From JAXHMB01 sp034521755 (GTDB taxonomy: Bacteria; Bacteroidota; Rhodothermia; Balneolales; Balneolaceae): 64,000 nt of DNA. The position numbers were made by a program, and so were the translations under genes. The DNA is taken from assembly GCA_034521755.1 (NCBI GenBank), contig JAXHMB010000001.1, positions 496,001-560,000 of the forward strand. The letters run 5' to 3'. The notes under the pieces are model-generated. The model searched no databases, was not told the DNA's origin, and saw nothing but the letters and a program-made list of their open reading frames with translations. This document shows positions 1 to 7,524 of this stretch, one piece after another (positions within the stretch are counted from its first letter, which is position 1; every line of letters begins with the position of its first letter).

Positions 1-238
1 CTACCCGGCCTTGAGCAAAAGCTTCATCTGCCAAATGTTGGCGGTTAAGTGTGCCGTCTTCGTGGTATGATTCTTCACCAAAGGTGTTAATGATCTGCTG
101 TTTTATATCGGCATCGCTTACCATTATTTCTTTTGCAAGATTATCAGCGTTAAGTATATATGCACCAAGGGATTGCCATATATTACATACGGTTGTCTTG
201 CCACTGCCTATCCCGCCGGTTATACCTATTTTTATCAT
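1..238 (-). CDS. coaE: Dephospho-CoA kinase, N-terminal part (cut by window edge)
   Basis: Reading leftward from the ATG at 238 gives about 79 codons that stay open to base 1. The protein starts MIKIGITGGIGSGKTT, a P-loop of the form GxxGSGK at residues 7-16, followed by an LNAD segment near residue 34, as in CoaE. The enzyme phosphorylates the 3' hydroxyl of the ribose of dephospho-CoA with ATP, the last step of cytosolic CoA synthesis. Family members are about 200 residues, so roughly the first 40 percent is visible. The identification rests on the P-loop context and the spacing of the acidic motif. A different P-loop nucleotide kinase is possible but less likely. Confidence 0.9.
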   Translation of the reverse strand, partial: MIKIGITGGIGSGKTTVCNIWQSLGAYILNADNLAKEIMVSDADIKQQIINTFGEESYHEDGTLNRQHLADEAFAQGRV

Positions 239-390
239 GGTTTTTATTTAATATTCGTTCATGTTTCAACTTTGCTACGCCACGCTCAACATGACGAGCT
301 TTAGTAATTTTGAATAAAAAATTATGACTTTATCCTGAATGAATTTAATTGAAGAAGGGCTCTCCTTCAAAAACTTAATAGGAATTAAAT

Positions 391-441
391 CTCCGCTTGA
401 CTTCGACTTCGCTGTACGCTGCGCTCAGTCTGACGCTGATT
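391..441. repeat. Dispersed hairpin repeat, copy 1
   Basis: Flanks CTTGACTTCGACTTCG and CTGCGCTCAGTCTGACG surround a short variable centre (CTGTACG). The same two flanks recur at 711, 1106, 1201, 4648 and 4896 in either orientation. Confidence 0.75.
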
Positions 442-710
442 TAGTAGAACTAATACGCATTATGTCTTATATCAAACTATTTTACTTTTCCCAATAGACT
501 CATACTGATGCCTATTATAACGTTTCAAATGTAATCTTACAGTTAGTTTAATTAAGACTAGCTGTAATCTGAAAGTCAATTCTTAAAACTAAAAAGTTGC
601 ATTAGTTTAGCGTAGGCTTTTCATCTCTCTAGCATAGTTCCGATTAACATCGCTCAGTGACCTGGACATTGCATTATATCTTATTACAAACATTTTAAAC
701 GCCAGAGAAT

Positions 711-763
711 CGTACCATCTTGAGCGCAGTTTTGATGTCAATCAAAACGTAGTCGAAAGAGAG
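711..763. repeat. Dispersed hairpin repeat, copy 2
   Basis: Inverted relative to copy 1: a TTGAGCGCAG flank, an inner stem TTTTGATgtcaATCAAAA, then an ACGTAGTCGAAAG flank. It lies immediately downstream of the stop codon of the GIY-YIG gene. Confidence 0.75.
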
Positions 764-771
764 ATTTCTTT

Positions 772-1086
772 TTAATCCCTTCTCTTCTTTCTTCTTTTCT
801 TCATTTCCTTCGACTGGGCCAACTCCTGAAGCAAATCAAAATCACCCTTCATAAGTGCCTCCTTTTTGCTTCTCGACCAGCCTTTGACCTGCCTTTCGGC
901 ATCAATAGCATTAGAAATATTTCTAAATTCTGTGTTCCAAATCAATTTAACAGGAAGCCTTTTTGAAGTATATCCATCATATAACCCCTCTTTATGCTGA
1001 CTGATACGTTTTTCCAGATCACTGGTGCATCCTGTATAATAGGTGCCATCTGAGCATTCCAAGATATATATCCAGGATTTTTTCAT
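772..1086 (-). CDS. Solo GIY-YIG domain endonuclease (UPF0213/YhbQ type)
   Basis: A 104-residue protein made of little more than one GIY-YIG domain. The motif is seen as WIYILECSDGTYYTGCT at residues 5-21, followed by the conserved arginine (LEKRISQH) and a glutamate-containing helix (IDAERQVKGW). The tail is very basic (KKRRKKRR). GIY-YIG nucleases nick DNA with one metal ion, as in UvrC. These solo proteins have poorly known roles in repair or mobile DNA. The gene has copies of the dispersed hairpin repeat on both sides, within about 60 bp at each end, which suggests a link between nuclease and repeat. That link is inference. The ATG at 1086 is the only sensible start. Confidence 0.88.
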   Translation of the reverse strand: MKKSWIYILECSDGTYYTGCTSDLEKRISQHKEGLYDGYTSKRLPVKLIWNTEFRNISNAIDAERQVKGWSRSKKEALMKGDFDLLQELAQSKEMKKRRKKRRD

Positions 1087-1105
1087 GTCATAAAATTAGT
1101 ATTAT

Positions 1106-1155
1106 TCCGCTTGACTTCGACTTCGCTATCGAACTGCGCTCAGACTGATGCTAGA
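1106..1155. repeat. Dispersed hairpin repeat, copy 3
   Basis: CTTGACTTCGACTTCG flank, centre CTATCGAA, CTGCGCTCAGACTGATG flank. It lies just upstream of the GIY-YIG start codon, in the same orientation as copy 1. Confidence 0.75.
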
Positions 1156-1200
1156 TTATTAAAGGTTTATCTTCTTTTACTCAGCATATACAAAAACTTT

Positions 1201-1250
1201 TTGTCACCTTGAGCGCAGTTTCGATGATAATCGAAACGTAGTCGAAAGGT
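1201..1250. repeat. Dispersed hairpin repeat, copy 4
   Basis: Inverted copy: TTGAGCGCAG flank, inner stem TTTCGATgatAATCGAAA, ACGTAGTCGAAAGG flank. It lies directly after the prfB stop codon, so it may also serve as a transcription terminator. Confidence 0.75.
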
Positions 1251-1263
1251 TGAAAATTACACG

Positions 1264-2386
1264 CTACGATCTGCTCACATCCGACATCAAATACGCCTTA
1301 ATAAACTCTTCCAGTTCGCCATCCATCACCGCCTCTACGTTTGAAGTCTCGTGGTCGGTACGGTGGTCCTTCACCATATTATAGGGATGGAACACATACG
1401 AGCGAATCTGCGAGCCCCATTCAATCTTATTCTTTGAGTCCTCCAGCTTTTGTTTTTCTCGTTCCTTAATCTGCTTCTCCAGCTCATAAATCTTGGATTT
1501 AAGCAGTACCATCGCCTTTTCGCGGTTTTGCATCTGCGAGCGCTCCTGCTGACATTCAGCGACTACGCGTTCTTTGCTGCCATCCGAAAGCTCACCTTCC
1601 CAGATTAAGCGGACGCCCGTTTCTACCTTGTTTACATTCTGTCCGCCGGCCCCACTGGCATGAAAACGCTGCAGCTCTACCTCGCTTTCATTAATATCAA
1701 TTTCAATACTGTCATCGATTAATGGAGAGACAAAGACTGAACAAAAAGACGTATGCCGCCGAGAATTACTGTCAAAAGGTGAAATGCGAACCAGGCGGTG
1801 TACTCCACTCTCGGCTTTCAAAAATCCATAGGCAAAATCTCCGCTGATTTGAATGGTAGCACTTTTCAGGCCGGCCACCTCTCCCTGCTGGTATTCAATC
1901 ACCGACACTTCAAAATCTTCCTTCTTGGCGAATCGGGTATACATACGATAGAGCATTTCGGCCCAGTCCTGGCTTTCCGTACCACCCGCTCCCGGGTTAA
2001 AGGTCATAATGGCATCGCGGTGGTCATCTTCGCCACGCAGCATATTACGGAACTCAAGCTCCTCAATACCTTTCTGCAGTTTCTTTACCTCCGACTCCAG
2101 CTCATCGGCCACATCTTCGCCCTCTTCCTGAAACTGAAGATACACTTGTATGCTATCGCGAAGCTCATCGAGACGGTCCCAGCTTTGCACCATATTCTTT
2201 TCATGGTCAATTTTTTTCATCACCCGGCGGGCACTTTCGGGATCATTCCAAAAGTCAGGATTCTGGGTCTGCTCCTGCAGTTCAATGATATTTACTTTGC
2301 GCTGATCATAGTCAAAGATACCCCCTGAGTGCATCTACACGCTCGTTAAGCTCGTCAAGAAGGCTACTGTCGATGGTAAGGCTCAT
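1264..2386 (-). CDS. prfB: Peptide chain release factor 2, with programmed +1 frameshift
   Basis: RF2 releases the finished peptide at UGA and UAA codons. The true start is the ATG at 2386: frame 0 reads MSLTIDSSLLDELNERVDAL then RGYL and reaches a UGA at 2314-2312. A +1 shift continues as DYDQRKVN to the stop at 1264, for about 373 residues, close to the usual 365. The anticodon-like SPF tripeptide (RISPFDSN) and the catalytic GGQ loop (ASGAGGQNVNK, near residue 250) are both present. Starting at the MHSGGIF methionine inside the shifted frame would be wrong, because it would drop the N-terminal helix and the regulatory site. The upstream gene on this strand is a small DUF883-like protein. 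Confidence 0.96.
2311..2326 (-). promoter_or_regulatory. prfB autoregulatory frameshift site
   Basis: On the minus strand the sequence is AGGGGGTATCTTTGAC: a Shine-Dalgarno-like AGGGGG, the slippery CTT codon and the in-frame UGA followed by C. This is the classic RF2 feedback element. Low RF2 stalls termination and permits the +1 slip. It matches the E. coli arrangement closely, although this organism otherwise shows little Shine-Dalgarno use. Confidence 0.95.
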
Positions 2387-2439
2387 TCGTTCTGATTATA
2401 ATTTTTAAATTCCCAGTTTTGAATTGGACTCATTCGCAA

Positions 2440-2676
2440 TTATTTCATCAGTCGGCCGAGGATGACGCCCAGCGCCAATCCACCTACAAAACCAATGAGT
2501 ACGCCTTCTTCGGGATGAGAGCGCACATAACGGCGGGCTTCTTTGTAATCTCTATTCACTTCATCCACCAGCGCTTCACGCTCATTTTTGAGCTTTTCTA
2601 TAACCTTTTCATAGCTCTTTACTTTTTTTGCTGCTTCTTTATCTGATACGTTTTTCTTGTCGTTATTTTCAGCCAT
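2440..2676 (-). CDS. DUF883/ElaB-YqjD-like small membrane-anchored protein
   Basis: A 78-residue protein with a charged, coiled-coil-prone N-terminal two thirds (KSYEKVIEKLKNEREALV), then a VRSHPEEGVLIGF segment and a glycine-rich C-terminal membrane helix (GGLALGVILGRLMK). This layout, including the RxxP-E-G-V entry into a C-terminal glycine-zipper helix, is that of the DUF883 family, whose E. coli members bind ribosomes at the inner membrane in stationary phase. It lies upstream of prfB on the same strand with about 50 bp between. Family assignment is from layout only. Confidence 0.7.
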   Translation of the reverse strand: MAENNDKKNVSDKEAAKKVKSYEKVIEKLKNEREALVDEVNRDYKEARRYVRSHPEEGVLIGFVGGLALGVILGRLMK

Positions 2677-2827
2677 AAGAGTAAAAATTGTTTTCTAATG
2701 TGATATTAAAAGATACAAATTAAACGGCGAAACTCAGCCTTAATTTATCTGCTTTCCCTAAAATCTTAACAATTGATTTACGTTCCATTCACACCAAGTA
2801 CATACGCAGAATATATATTCCTGTGTA

Positions 2828-4000
2828 ATGATTACTGCCATCAACCATATTGTAAAGAACGTTCAGGACCGGCTGTTTGACAGTGTCGTCTCCAACCGGC
2901 TGATATACAATACCTGCTGGGAAGATCCCCGCTTGGACCGCCAGCTGCTGCAGATGAACCGAGACAGCCAGGTGGTGATGCTCACCAGTGCCGGGTGTAA
3001 CGCCCTGGAATATTTGCTGGACAACCCAGCCTCCATCGACTGTGTTGATGTAAACCCTGCCCAAAACGCCCTGCTCAATTTTAAAAAAGCATTATTCCAA
3101 CACGGAGACTATAAACTGCTGTGGAATTTCTTTGGCAGAGGGTATCACAAAAAGGCCGCTATTGTTTACCGGCAGAAACTGGCCGACCTGCTTCCGGAAG
3201 AGGCTCAAAATTTCTGGGATACTCATATTAACTACTTTAGTCAAACGGCCGGAGAACCTTCGTTTTATTATCGCGGCACCTCAGGCAAGGTAGCCTTGAT
3301 GATGCATCAAATGATCAGGCGTAAAGGATTGTACAGCAACGTATTAAACTTGCTTGACTCACAATCACTTGCCGAACAAAAGTATTACTTTGAAGAAATT
3401 GATCCCAATATCTGGAGCAGCTTTTACAAGTGGCTCCTAAAGCGAGACACTACCATGGCCATGCTGGGTGTCCCTAAGACTCAGCGCAACATGATTGAGA
3501 GTGAATTTAAAGGAGGCCTCCTGCCTTTTGTTCGCTCTTCCCTACGTCATGTGTTTACCCAAATCCCGATCAGGGATAACTACTTTTGGCGGGTGTACCT
3601 CACCGGTTCGTACACCCCCAATTGTAGTCCGGGTTACCTTAAAAGGGAATATTTTGATTTCCTGCAATCCAAGATGCCGGCCATCAGCACGCATACGCAG
3701 CAGCTCACCCGTTTCCTGGAACAAAACCCCGGCTCCTATTCTCATTTCATCCTGCTGGATCATATGGACTGGATGGCCAACACGAAGCCCGGGATGCTGG
3801 CTATGGAATGGGAGCTGATTCTGAAAAACGCCCGGCCCGGGGCCCGCATCCTGTTTCGCTCGGCCGGAAAAACCAACAACTTTCTGCCCGATTTCGTCTT
3901 TGACTACGTGAACTTCAACCACAAAGAACTTACCCACAAACTCCATCAGAAAGACCGTGTTGGCACCTACGGCAGCACACACCTGGGTATTGTAGCATAA
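2828..4000 (+). CDS. btaA: BtaA-like AdoMet:diacylglycerol 3-amino-3-carboxypropyl transferase (DUF3419)
   Basis: A 390-residue protein. BtaA transfers the 3-amino-3-carboxypropyl group of AdoMet to diacylglycerol to make diacylglycerylhomoserine, the first step to the betaine lipid DGTS. Recognisable features are the N-terminal IYNTCWEDPRLDRQLL segment (residues 25-40), a Rossmann-like nucleotide site (MLTSAGCNALEYLL, about 50-63) followed by the acidic VDVNPAQ, and a late HFILLDHMDWM segment near residue 300. These are characteristic of DUF3419/BtaA. The gene is directly followed by a methyltransferase in a TAAATG junction, exactly the partner expected for BtaB. The start ATG has no visible Shine-Dalgarno sequence. 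Substrate use is inferred from family and context. Confidence 0.85.
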   Translation: MITAINHIVKNVQDRLFDSVVSNRLIYNTCWEDPRLDRQLLQMNRDSQVVMLTSAGCNALEYLLDNPASIDCVDVNPAQNALLNFKKALFQHGDYKLLWNFFGRGYHKKAAIVYRQKLADLLPEEAQNFWDTHINYFSQTAGEPSFYYRGTSGKVALMMHQMIRRKGLYSNVLNLLDSQSLAEQKYYFEEIDPNIWSSFYKWLLKRDTTMAMLGVPKTQRNMIESEFKGGLLPFVRSSLRHVFTQIPIRDNYFWRVYLTGSYTPNCSPGYLKREYFDFLQSKMPAISTHTQQLTRFLEQNPGSYSHFILLDHMDWMANTKPGMLAMEWELILKNARPGARILFRSAGKTNNFLPDFVFDYVNFNHKELTHKLHQKDRVGTYGSTHLGIVA

Positions 4001-4639
4001 ATGGACATCACCGCAGAACATACCGAAGCCCAAAGCCGTGATAACAAGCTGGAAAACTATTACAGGCTGCATTCCCGTATCTATGATGCTACGCGATGGA
4101 GCTTCCTGTTTGGGCGCGAAGAACTGCTGAACAAGCTGCCGGACCTTCCGCCACAACCCAATATTTTGGAAGTGGGATGCGGTACAGGCAAAAACATACA
4201 GTTTTTGGAATACCTGTTTCCCGATGCCCATATCTACGGCATGGACCTGTCGCTTGACATGCTGGCCAAGGCTCAACAAAAGGTTTCCGATGCCGACCAG
4301 GTAACCCTTATACACGCTGAATATGGCGACCAAGGCCCGGAGCTGCCCGATTTTGACCTTATCCTGATGTCATACTCCCTCACCATGACCGGCGATGCCA
4401 GCGAACACATTTTTCAGCATATCTACGAAGATCTGAAGCCGGGCGGCTATGTGGCCGTGGTCGACTTTAACACCTCACCTTTCAAGTGGTTTAGAAAATG
4501 GATGAGTATGAACCACGTAAACCTGGACGGACACCTGCATCCCCTGCTGCAAAAATACTATCGTCCGGTCAATAATGAGATTAAAACGGCCTACCTGGGC
4601 CTGTGGACCTATTTTTTGTTTGTAGGTCAGCGGGGCTAG
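4001..4639 (+). CDS. btaB: BtaB-like AdoMet-dependent N-methyltransferase
   Basis: A 212-residue class I methyltransferase. Motif I is ILEVGCGTGKNIQFL (about residues 52-66), followed by the acidic GMDLS end of strand 2 and a LKPGGYVAVVDF post-motif. BtaB methylates the homoserine amino group of the BtaA product three times to give DGTS. It starts on the base after the btaA stop codon, so the two are translationally coupled. The size matches known BtaB proteins (about 210 residues). On its own it could be any small-molecule methyltransferase. The coupling to btaA gives the specific call. Confidence 0.82.
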   Translation: MDITAEHTEAQSRDNKLENYYRLHSRIYDATRWSFLFGREELLNKLPDLPPQPNILEVGCGTGKNIQFLEYLFPDAHIYGMDLSLDMLAKAQQKVSDADQVTLIHAEYGDQGPELPDFDLILMSYSLTMTGDASEHIFQHIYEDLKPGGYVAVVDFNTSPFKWFRKWMSMNHVNLDGHLHPLLQKYYRPVNNEIKTAYLGLWTYFLFVGQRG

Positions 4640-4647
4640 GCATATAT

Positions 4648-4698
4648 ATTGGCTTCGACTTCATCCGCCTACAGGCGGATTGCGCTCAGCCTGACGTT
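4648..4698. repeat. Dispersed hairpin repeat, copy 5
   Basis: GGCTTCGACTTC flank, inner stem ATCCGCCTacAGGCGGAT, TGCGCTCAGCCTGACG flank. The inner stem differs completely in sequence from other copies yet is still self-complementary. Confidence 0.8.
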
Positions 4699-4895
4699 TT
4701 ACAATACCAAAACCACTTTGAAGCTTAGATTATCTATAATATTTAGAAAAGCATAAGTTTAAAATCTGTAACCCTTGCGGTCTCGAATTCATCTGTCAAG
4801 AAAAGGGATGTTAAAGAAACGCGGCTGCACACTTGCGTTCTGATCAAGTGGAGCGCTCTGCACGCAGAGTAAAGGTGAGTACTTTACCTATACAA

Positions 4896-4947
4896 TCACG
4901 TCAGGCTGAGCGCAGCCCCGACAACTGTCGGGGCGAAGTCGAAGCCA
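4896..4947. repeat. Dispersed hairpin repeat, copy 6
   Basis: Inverted copy: CGTCAGGCTGAGCGCAG flank, inner stem CCCCGACaactGTCGGGG, CGAAGTCGAAGCC flank. The outer GGCT/AGCC ends can also pair. Confidence 0.8.
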
Positions 4948-5014
4948 AGTAATAAACAGTTTCCTGCCTCTCCCATCCTTTGTACCTTTAGGTCCTTTTA
5001 ACCCAAGTGACGAC

Positions 5015-5641
5015 ATGGAACAGATCGAAGCCAAAATTAAAGAAATACAGCAGGAACTGGACGACAATCCCGAAGATGCCGGACTATGGAATGAGCTGGG
5101 CACCGGCTACCACCTGATCGGGGAATACAAGCAGGCCATTGAAGCCTACCAAACAGCGCTGAAGCACGCGCCCAAAGACCACAAGATTCACTATAACATG
5201 GCCAACAGCTACTTTGAGGACGAGCAGATAGAGCCCGCCGTGAACCACTACCTCAATGCCATTGACATAAAAGCCGACTACATCCCTGCCCTCAACAACC
5301 TGGCCGATATCTACGAGCTGGCCAACGAAGCCCAAAAGGCCAAAGAGCTGTTTGAGCACATCACACAGATTGAGCCGGACAACCCCATGGGACATTTTAA
5401 CCTGGGCAACCACTACCTGCGCCATTCCAACACGGTAGAGGCCGCCGGCTCCTACAAAAAAGCCATTGACCTCGATCCCAACTTCCACGAAGCCTACAAT
5501 AACATTGGGCTGATGCTCAAACACCTGGGGCAGTATAAGGAAGCTATAACATACTACGAGCAGTGCCTGGAAATAGCCCCGGATTACGGTCCCGCCGCCA
5601 AAGACCTGCAGGAGTGCCGGCAAAAGCTGGAAGAGCAGTAG
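5015..5641 (+). CDS. Tetratricopeptide repeat protein
   Basis: A 208-residue soluble protein built of about five TPR units with the usual spacing. Examples are LWNELGTGYHLIGEYKQAIEAY (from about residue 24), IHYNMANSYFEDEQIEPAVNHY, ALNNLADIYELANEAQKAKELF, GHFNLGNHYLRHSNTVEAAGSY and AYNNIGLMLKHLGQYKEAITYY. TPR arrays bind other proteins. No catalytic domain and no signal peptide is visible, so it is probably a cytosolic adaptor of unknown partner. It stands alone between a hairpin repeat and the integron-like cassettes. The start ATG at 5015 gives the acidic capping segment EQIEAKIKEIQQEL. Confidence 0.88.
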   Translation: MEQIEAKIKEIQQELDDNPEDAGLWNELGTGYHLIGEYKQAIEAYQTALKHAPKDHKIHYNMANSYFEDEQIEPAVNHYLNAIDIKADYIPALNNLADIYELANEAQKAKELFEHITQIEPDNPMGHFNLGNHYLRHSNTVEAAGSYKKAIDLDPNFHEAYNNIGLMLKHLGQYKEAITYYEQCLEIAPDYGPAAKDLQECRQKLEEQ

Positions 5642-5790
5642 CCGGCATATTATCTTCCCACATTATCTGTCTCAGCTTGCCAGATAATATCCCTTTAGGG
5701 AGGTTATCTGTCCGAAAAATGCCCGCATGCCTTCGAGAAGGCTTGCATGATAACGTCGTAAATAGTAAGATGGAAACAGATAAGTATATG
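5642..5790. other. Left flank of cassette insertion
   Basis: About 150 bp with a long imperfect inverted repeat (ATATTATCT near 5647 and AGATAATAT near 5682) and no gene. The putative cassette begins after the G at 5790 (G^TTAGCAGG). There is no attC-like sequence to the left, so the first cassette may sit in a secondary GTT target. Confidence 0.45.
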
Positions 5791-5818
5791 TTAGCAGGCT
5801 TTACAAATTCATATCACG

Positions 5819-6847
5819 ATGGCAAAAACAACAAAAAGGATTGGTCCTAAAAAAGGCAAACTCCCAGATGTGGCTCTTGATTCACCTATAGTTGAAGAAG
5901 ATCTGCCTTTAAAATTTGTTCATTATCCCAATCACTATGGTGCTTTTTTCATGTTTTCTTCAACACCCAATGAAGATGCCTACTTTTGTGAATGTTGCTA
6001 TGAGGCAGTACATAACTCTTTTAAACTGGTTCAATATGAGTCAAATAATAATTGGTCTGATGAAAAGGTTGCCGCACCTCTGTCAAGCCATCTTTTCCCA
6101 AATGAAATTAGCAAAGCTTCTTTAAAAACGGATTTATCAAAACTATTACGATTTAAGAAAAAGCTATGTCATCGCTGCAATATGGCAACTCCTTCATTGA
6201 GGTATTGTCATGAGATGTATGGGGGAAATTTCAAACAATATTATGGTTGGTATATAAAACAAACCGCATTTCGGATTGGTGTTCGAGACACAAATTACAT
6301 TGAAGATTATGCGCCAGATGATCTTATTGAAAAAATCGATTTGATCAATGAGAAACAGAAATTGATAAACAGCAAAGTTCAGGACAGCACTTCATCAATG
6401 TCTGAGACAGTCCAGAAATACCAAAAAGAAGTATCGAAGCTCAAAAAAAGTATTAACAAAAAAATTGAGAATATTACCCGAGAGGAATTTGGTTTTAGAA
6501 AAATTGGGGAAGGAAATGTAAGTGAAACTATTTTAACCAAAATTGTCCAAAGGATACTTCCAGAATATGAAATTTTAAGGCACCATCGGCCTGAATGGTT
6601 AGATGGTTTAGAATTAGACATTTTCATACCAGAGTTAAAAATGGGTATTGAATATCAAGGTCAACAACATTTTCACCCTGTTGAAGCATGGGGTGGAGAA
6701 AAAGCACTTGAAGAATTAAAGGAAAGGGATATTAAAAAGAAGGCACTATGTGAAGAACTGAATGTTAAGCTGGTTGAAGTAGACTATACTGAGCCACTTA
6801 ACGAAAATTTTATCGATAAAAAACTATCAGAGGTCATAGACGACTGA
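5819..6847 (+). CDS. Zinc-finger protein with C-terminal PD-(D/E)xK/Vsr-like nuclease domain (cassette gene)
   Basis: A 342-residue protein. Two cysteine pairs in the first half (CECC near residue 58, CHRC near residue 118) may form a zinc site. A charged coiled-coil segment follows (about residues 170-220). The last 110 residues look like a restriction-endonuclease fold: LDGLELDIFIP, then LKMGIEYQGQQHF, then a basic helix RDIKKKALCEELNVKLVEVDY. The acidic D and the E-x-Q pair fit the PD-(D/E)xK core, resembling homing-endonuclease/Vsr-like domains. The role is unknown. Carriage in a cassette and a fused DNA-binding-like N terminus would suit phage defence, but that is inference. Start ATG at 5819 lies 28 bp inside the cassette end. 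Confidence 0.65.
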   Translation: MAKTTKRIGPKKGKLPDVALDSPIVEEDLPLKFVHYPNHYGAFFMFSSTPNEDAYFCECCYEAVHNSFKLVQYESNNNWSDEKVAAPLSSHLFPNEISKASLKTDLSKLLRFKKKLCHRCNMATPSLRYCHEMYGGNFKQYYGWYIKQTAFRIGVRDTNYIEDYAPDDLIEKIDLINEKQKLINSKVQDSTSSMSETVQKYQKEVSKLKKSINKKIENITREEFGFRKIGEGNVSETILTKIVQRILPEYEILRHHRPEWLDGLELDIFIPELKMGIEYQGQQHFHPVEAWGGEKALEELKERDIKKKALCEELNVKLVEVDYTEPLNENFIDKKLSEVIDD

Positions 6848-6849
6848 AA

Positions 6850-7381
6850 ATGAAATTAAATAAAGAACTTCTATTGTATGCCCTTAGCACTATATTTTTA
6901 AGTGTTATCGCCTCTTTTATTTATGATTTTATTAAGTCTTGAGCCAATTTTGACTTCTCTTTATTCTGTAATTCTCTTTATAGTAAATGGTGTCTTACAT
7001 TTTTTAAGCTTACAAATAACTGTTTGGGCAATATTAGTCTTCCTTACGTTACTATTTTTAGCCTCAAGACCTGTAGATAAATTAACTGCAGAAAATGTCC
7101 CTGAACCGCCTGAATTTACTAACTATACCGAAGATCAGATTTCATCAATGGCTGTGGAAGTGGACTTGGGAGTGGGATTCCTATAGTAAAAAATGGTTTG
7201 TTGACAACTTGACTCCTTTTTGTGCTGATTGCAATGTTAGATTGCGTTGATAGAAGTAATTATTTGAGATCGATGTCTCATTGTCCGAATTGCAATAAAC
7301 GCTTTGAGTCGACTCACAATAACTATGAGTATCAGCGATGAGATTATAAACCTAATACATGGAAAGATTGAAAACCGATAG
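6850..7381 (+). pseudogene. Frameshifted membrane protein with C-terminal zinc ribbon
   Basis: Reading starts at ATG 6850 (MKLNKELLLYALSTIFL), shifts frame near 6900-6930 into a segment with two hydrophobic helices (ILTSLYSVILFIV and ITVWAILVFLTLLFLA), shifts again near 7155 into WKWTWEWDSYSKKW, and ends with two cysteine pairs (CADC and CPNC) before TAG at 7379. At least three indels separate the parts, while the residues in each part still look protein-like. It follows the nuclease gene by 2 bp in the same cassette, so the two may be one functional unit. The order membrane helices then zinc ribbon is seen, but no family could be assigned. Confidence 0.6.
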
Positions 7382-7390
7382 TTCAAAAGC

Positions 7391-7524
7391 CTGCTAACAA
7401 CGGTTTCAACTCGGACTCGGCCGCTGTTTGCCTTTTCAAAAATTGGTAGCTAAAATGAAATTTCCAGTTTTATTTACATTACCAGCCAATAAGGCCAAGC
7501 CGGTTAAACGCAATGCCGTTAGGT
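7391..7524 (+). repeat. attC-like recombination site 1
   Basis: An imperfect inverted repeat of about 134 bp. The left arm (CTAAC, then TTTCAACTCGGACTCGGCC) pairs with the right arm (GGCCAAGCCGGTTAAA, then GTTAG). The left arm has about four extra unpaired bases and an internal unpaired spacer, as in attC sites with extrahelical bases. The right end GTTAGGT at 7518-7524 fits the R' core GTTRRRY. Confidence 0.7.

Larger units (their letters stand above)
239..771. other. Intergenic region, about 530 bp
   Basis: No convincing coding region or tRNA is visible between coaE and the GIY-YIG gene. The stretch is AT-rich and contains two copies of the dispersed hairpin repeat (about 391-441 and 711-763). 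Weaker fragments with GCTCA-like cores lie near 275-298 and 643-665 and may be eroded copies. Confidence 0.6.
4640..5014. other. Intergenic region, about 375 bp
   Basis: No gene is visible. It holds two dispersed hairpin repeats (about 4648-4698 and 4896-4947) in opposite orientation with about 200 bp of unassigned sequence between. No tRNA-like fold was seen. Confidence 0.6.
5791..7518 (+). mobile_element. Putative integron gene cassette 1
   Basis: The segment begins TTAGCAGGCTTT at 5791. The exact reverse complement AAAGCCTGCTAA recurs at 7386-7397, inside the left arm of an attC-like site. In integrated cassettes the first bases are the split R' box of the cassette's own attC, so this 12-13 bp complementarity between the two ends is the expected signature. 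It carries the endonuclease-like gene and a broken membrane-protein gene and is much more AT-rich than its left neighbour. No integrase lies in the window. Confidence 0.68.

Noticed and set aside
239..771. tRNA or small RNA gene in the coaE-GIY-YIG gap
   Set aside because: No cloverleaf, CCA end or other recognisable RNA fold apart from the dispersed repeats.
1798..2328. Plus-strand open frame inside prfB
   Set aside because: Shadow of prfB; composition is not protein-like and prfB is certain.
2334..2334. ATG at 2334 as the prfB start
   Set aside because: It lies in the +1 frame just before the frameshift site; the true N terminus is encoded upstream from 2386.
3542..4333. Long open frame on the minus strand opposite btaA/btaB
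   Set aside because: It is antisense to two well-recognised genes, spans their junction and has no protein-like motifs.
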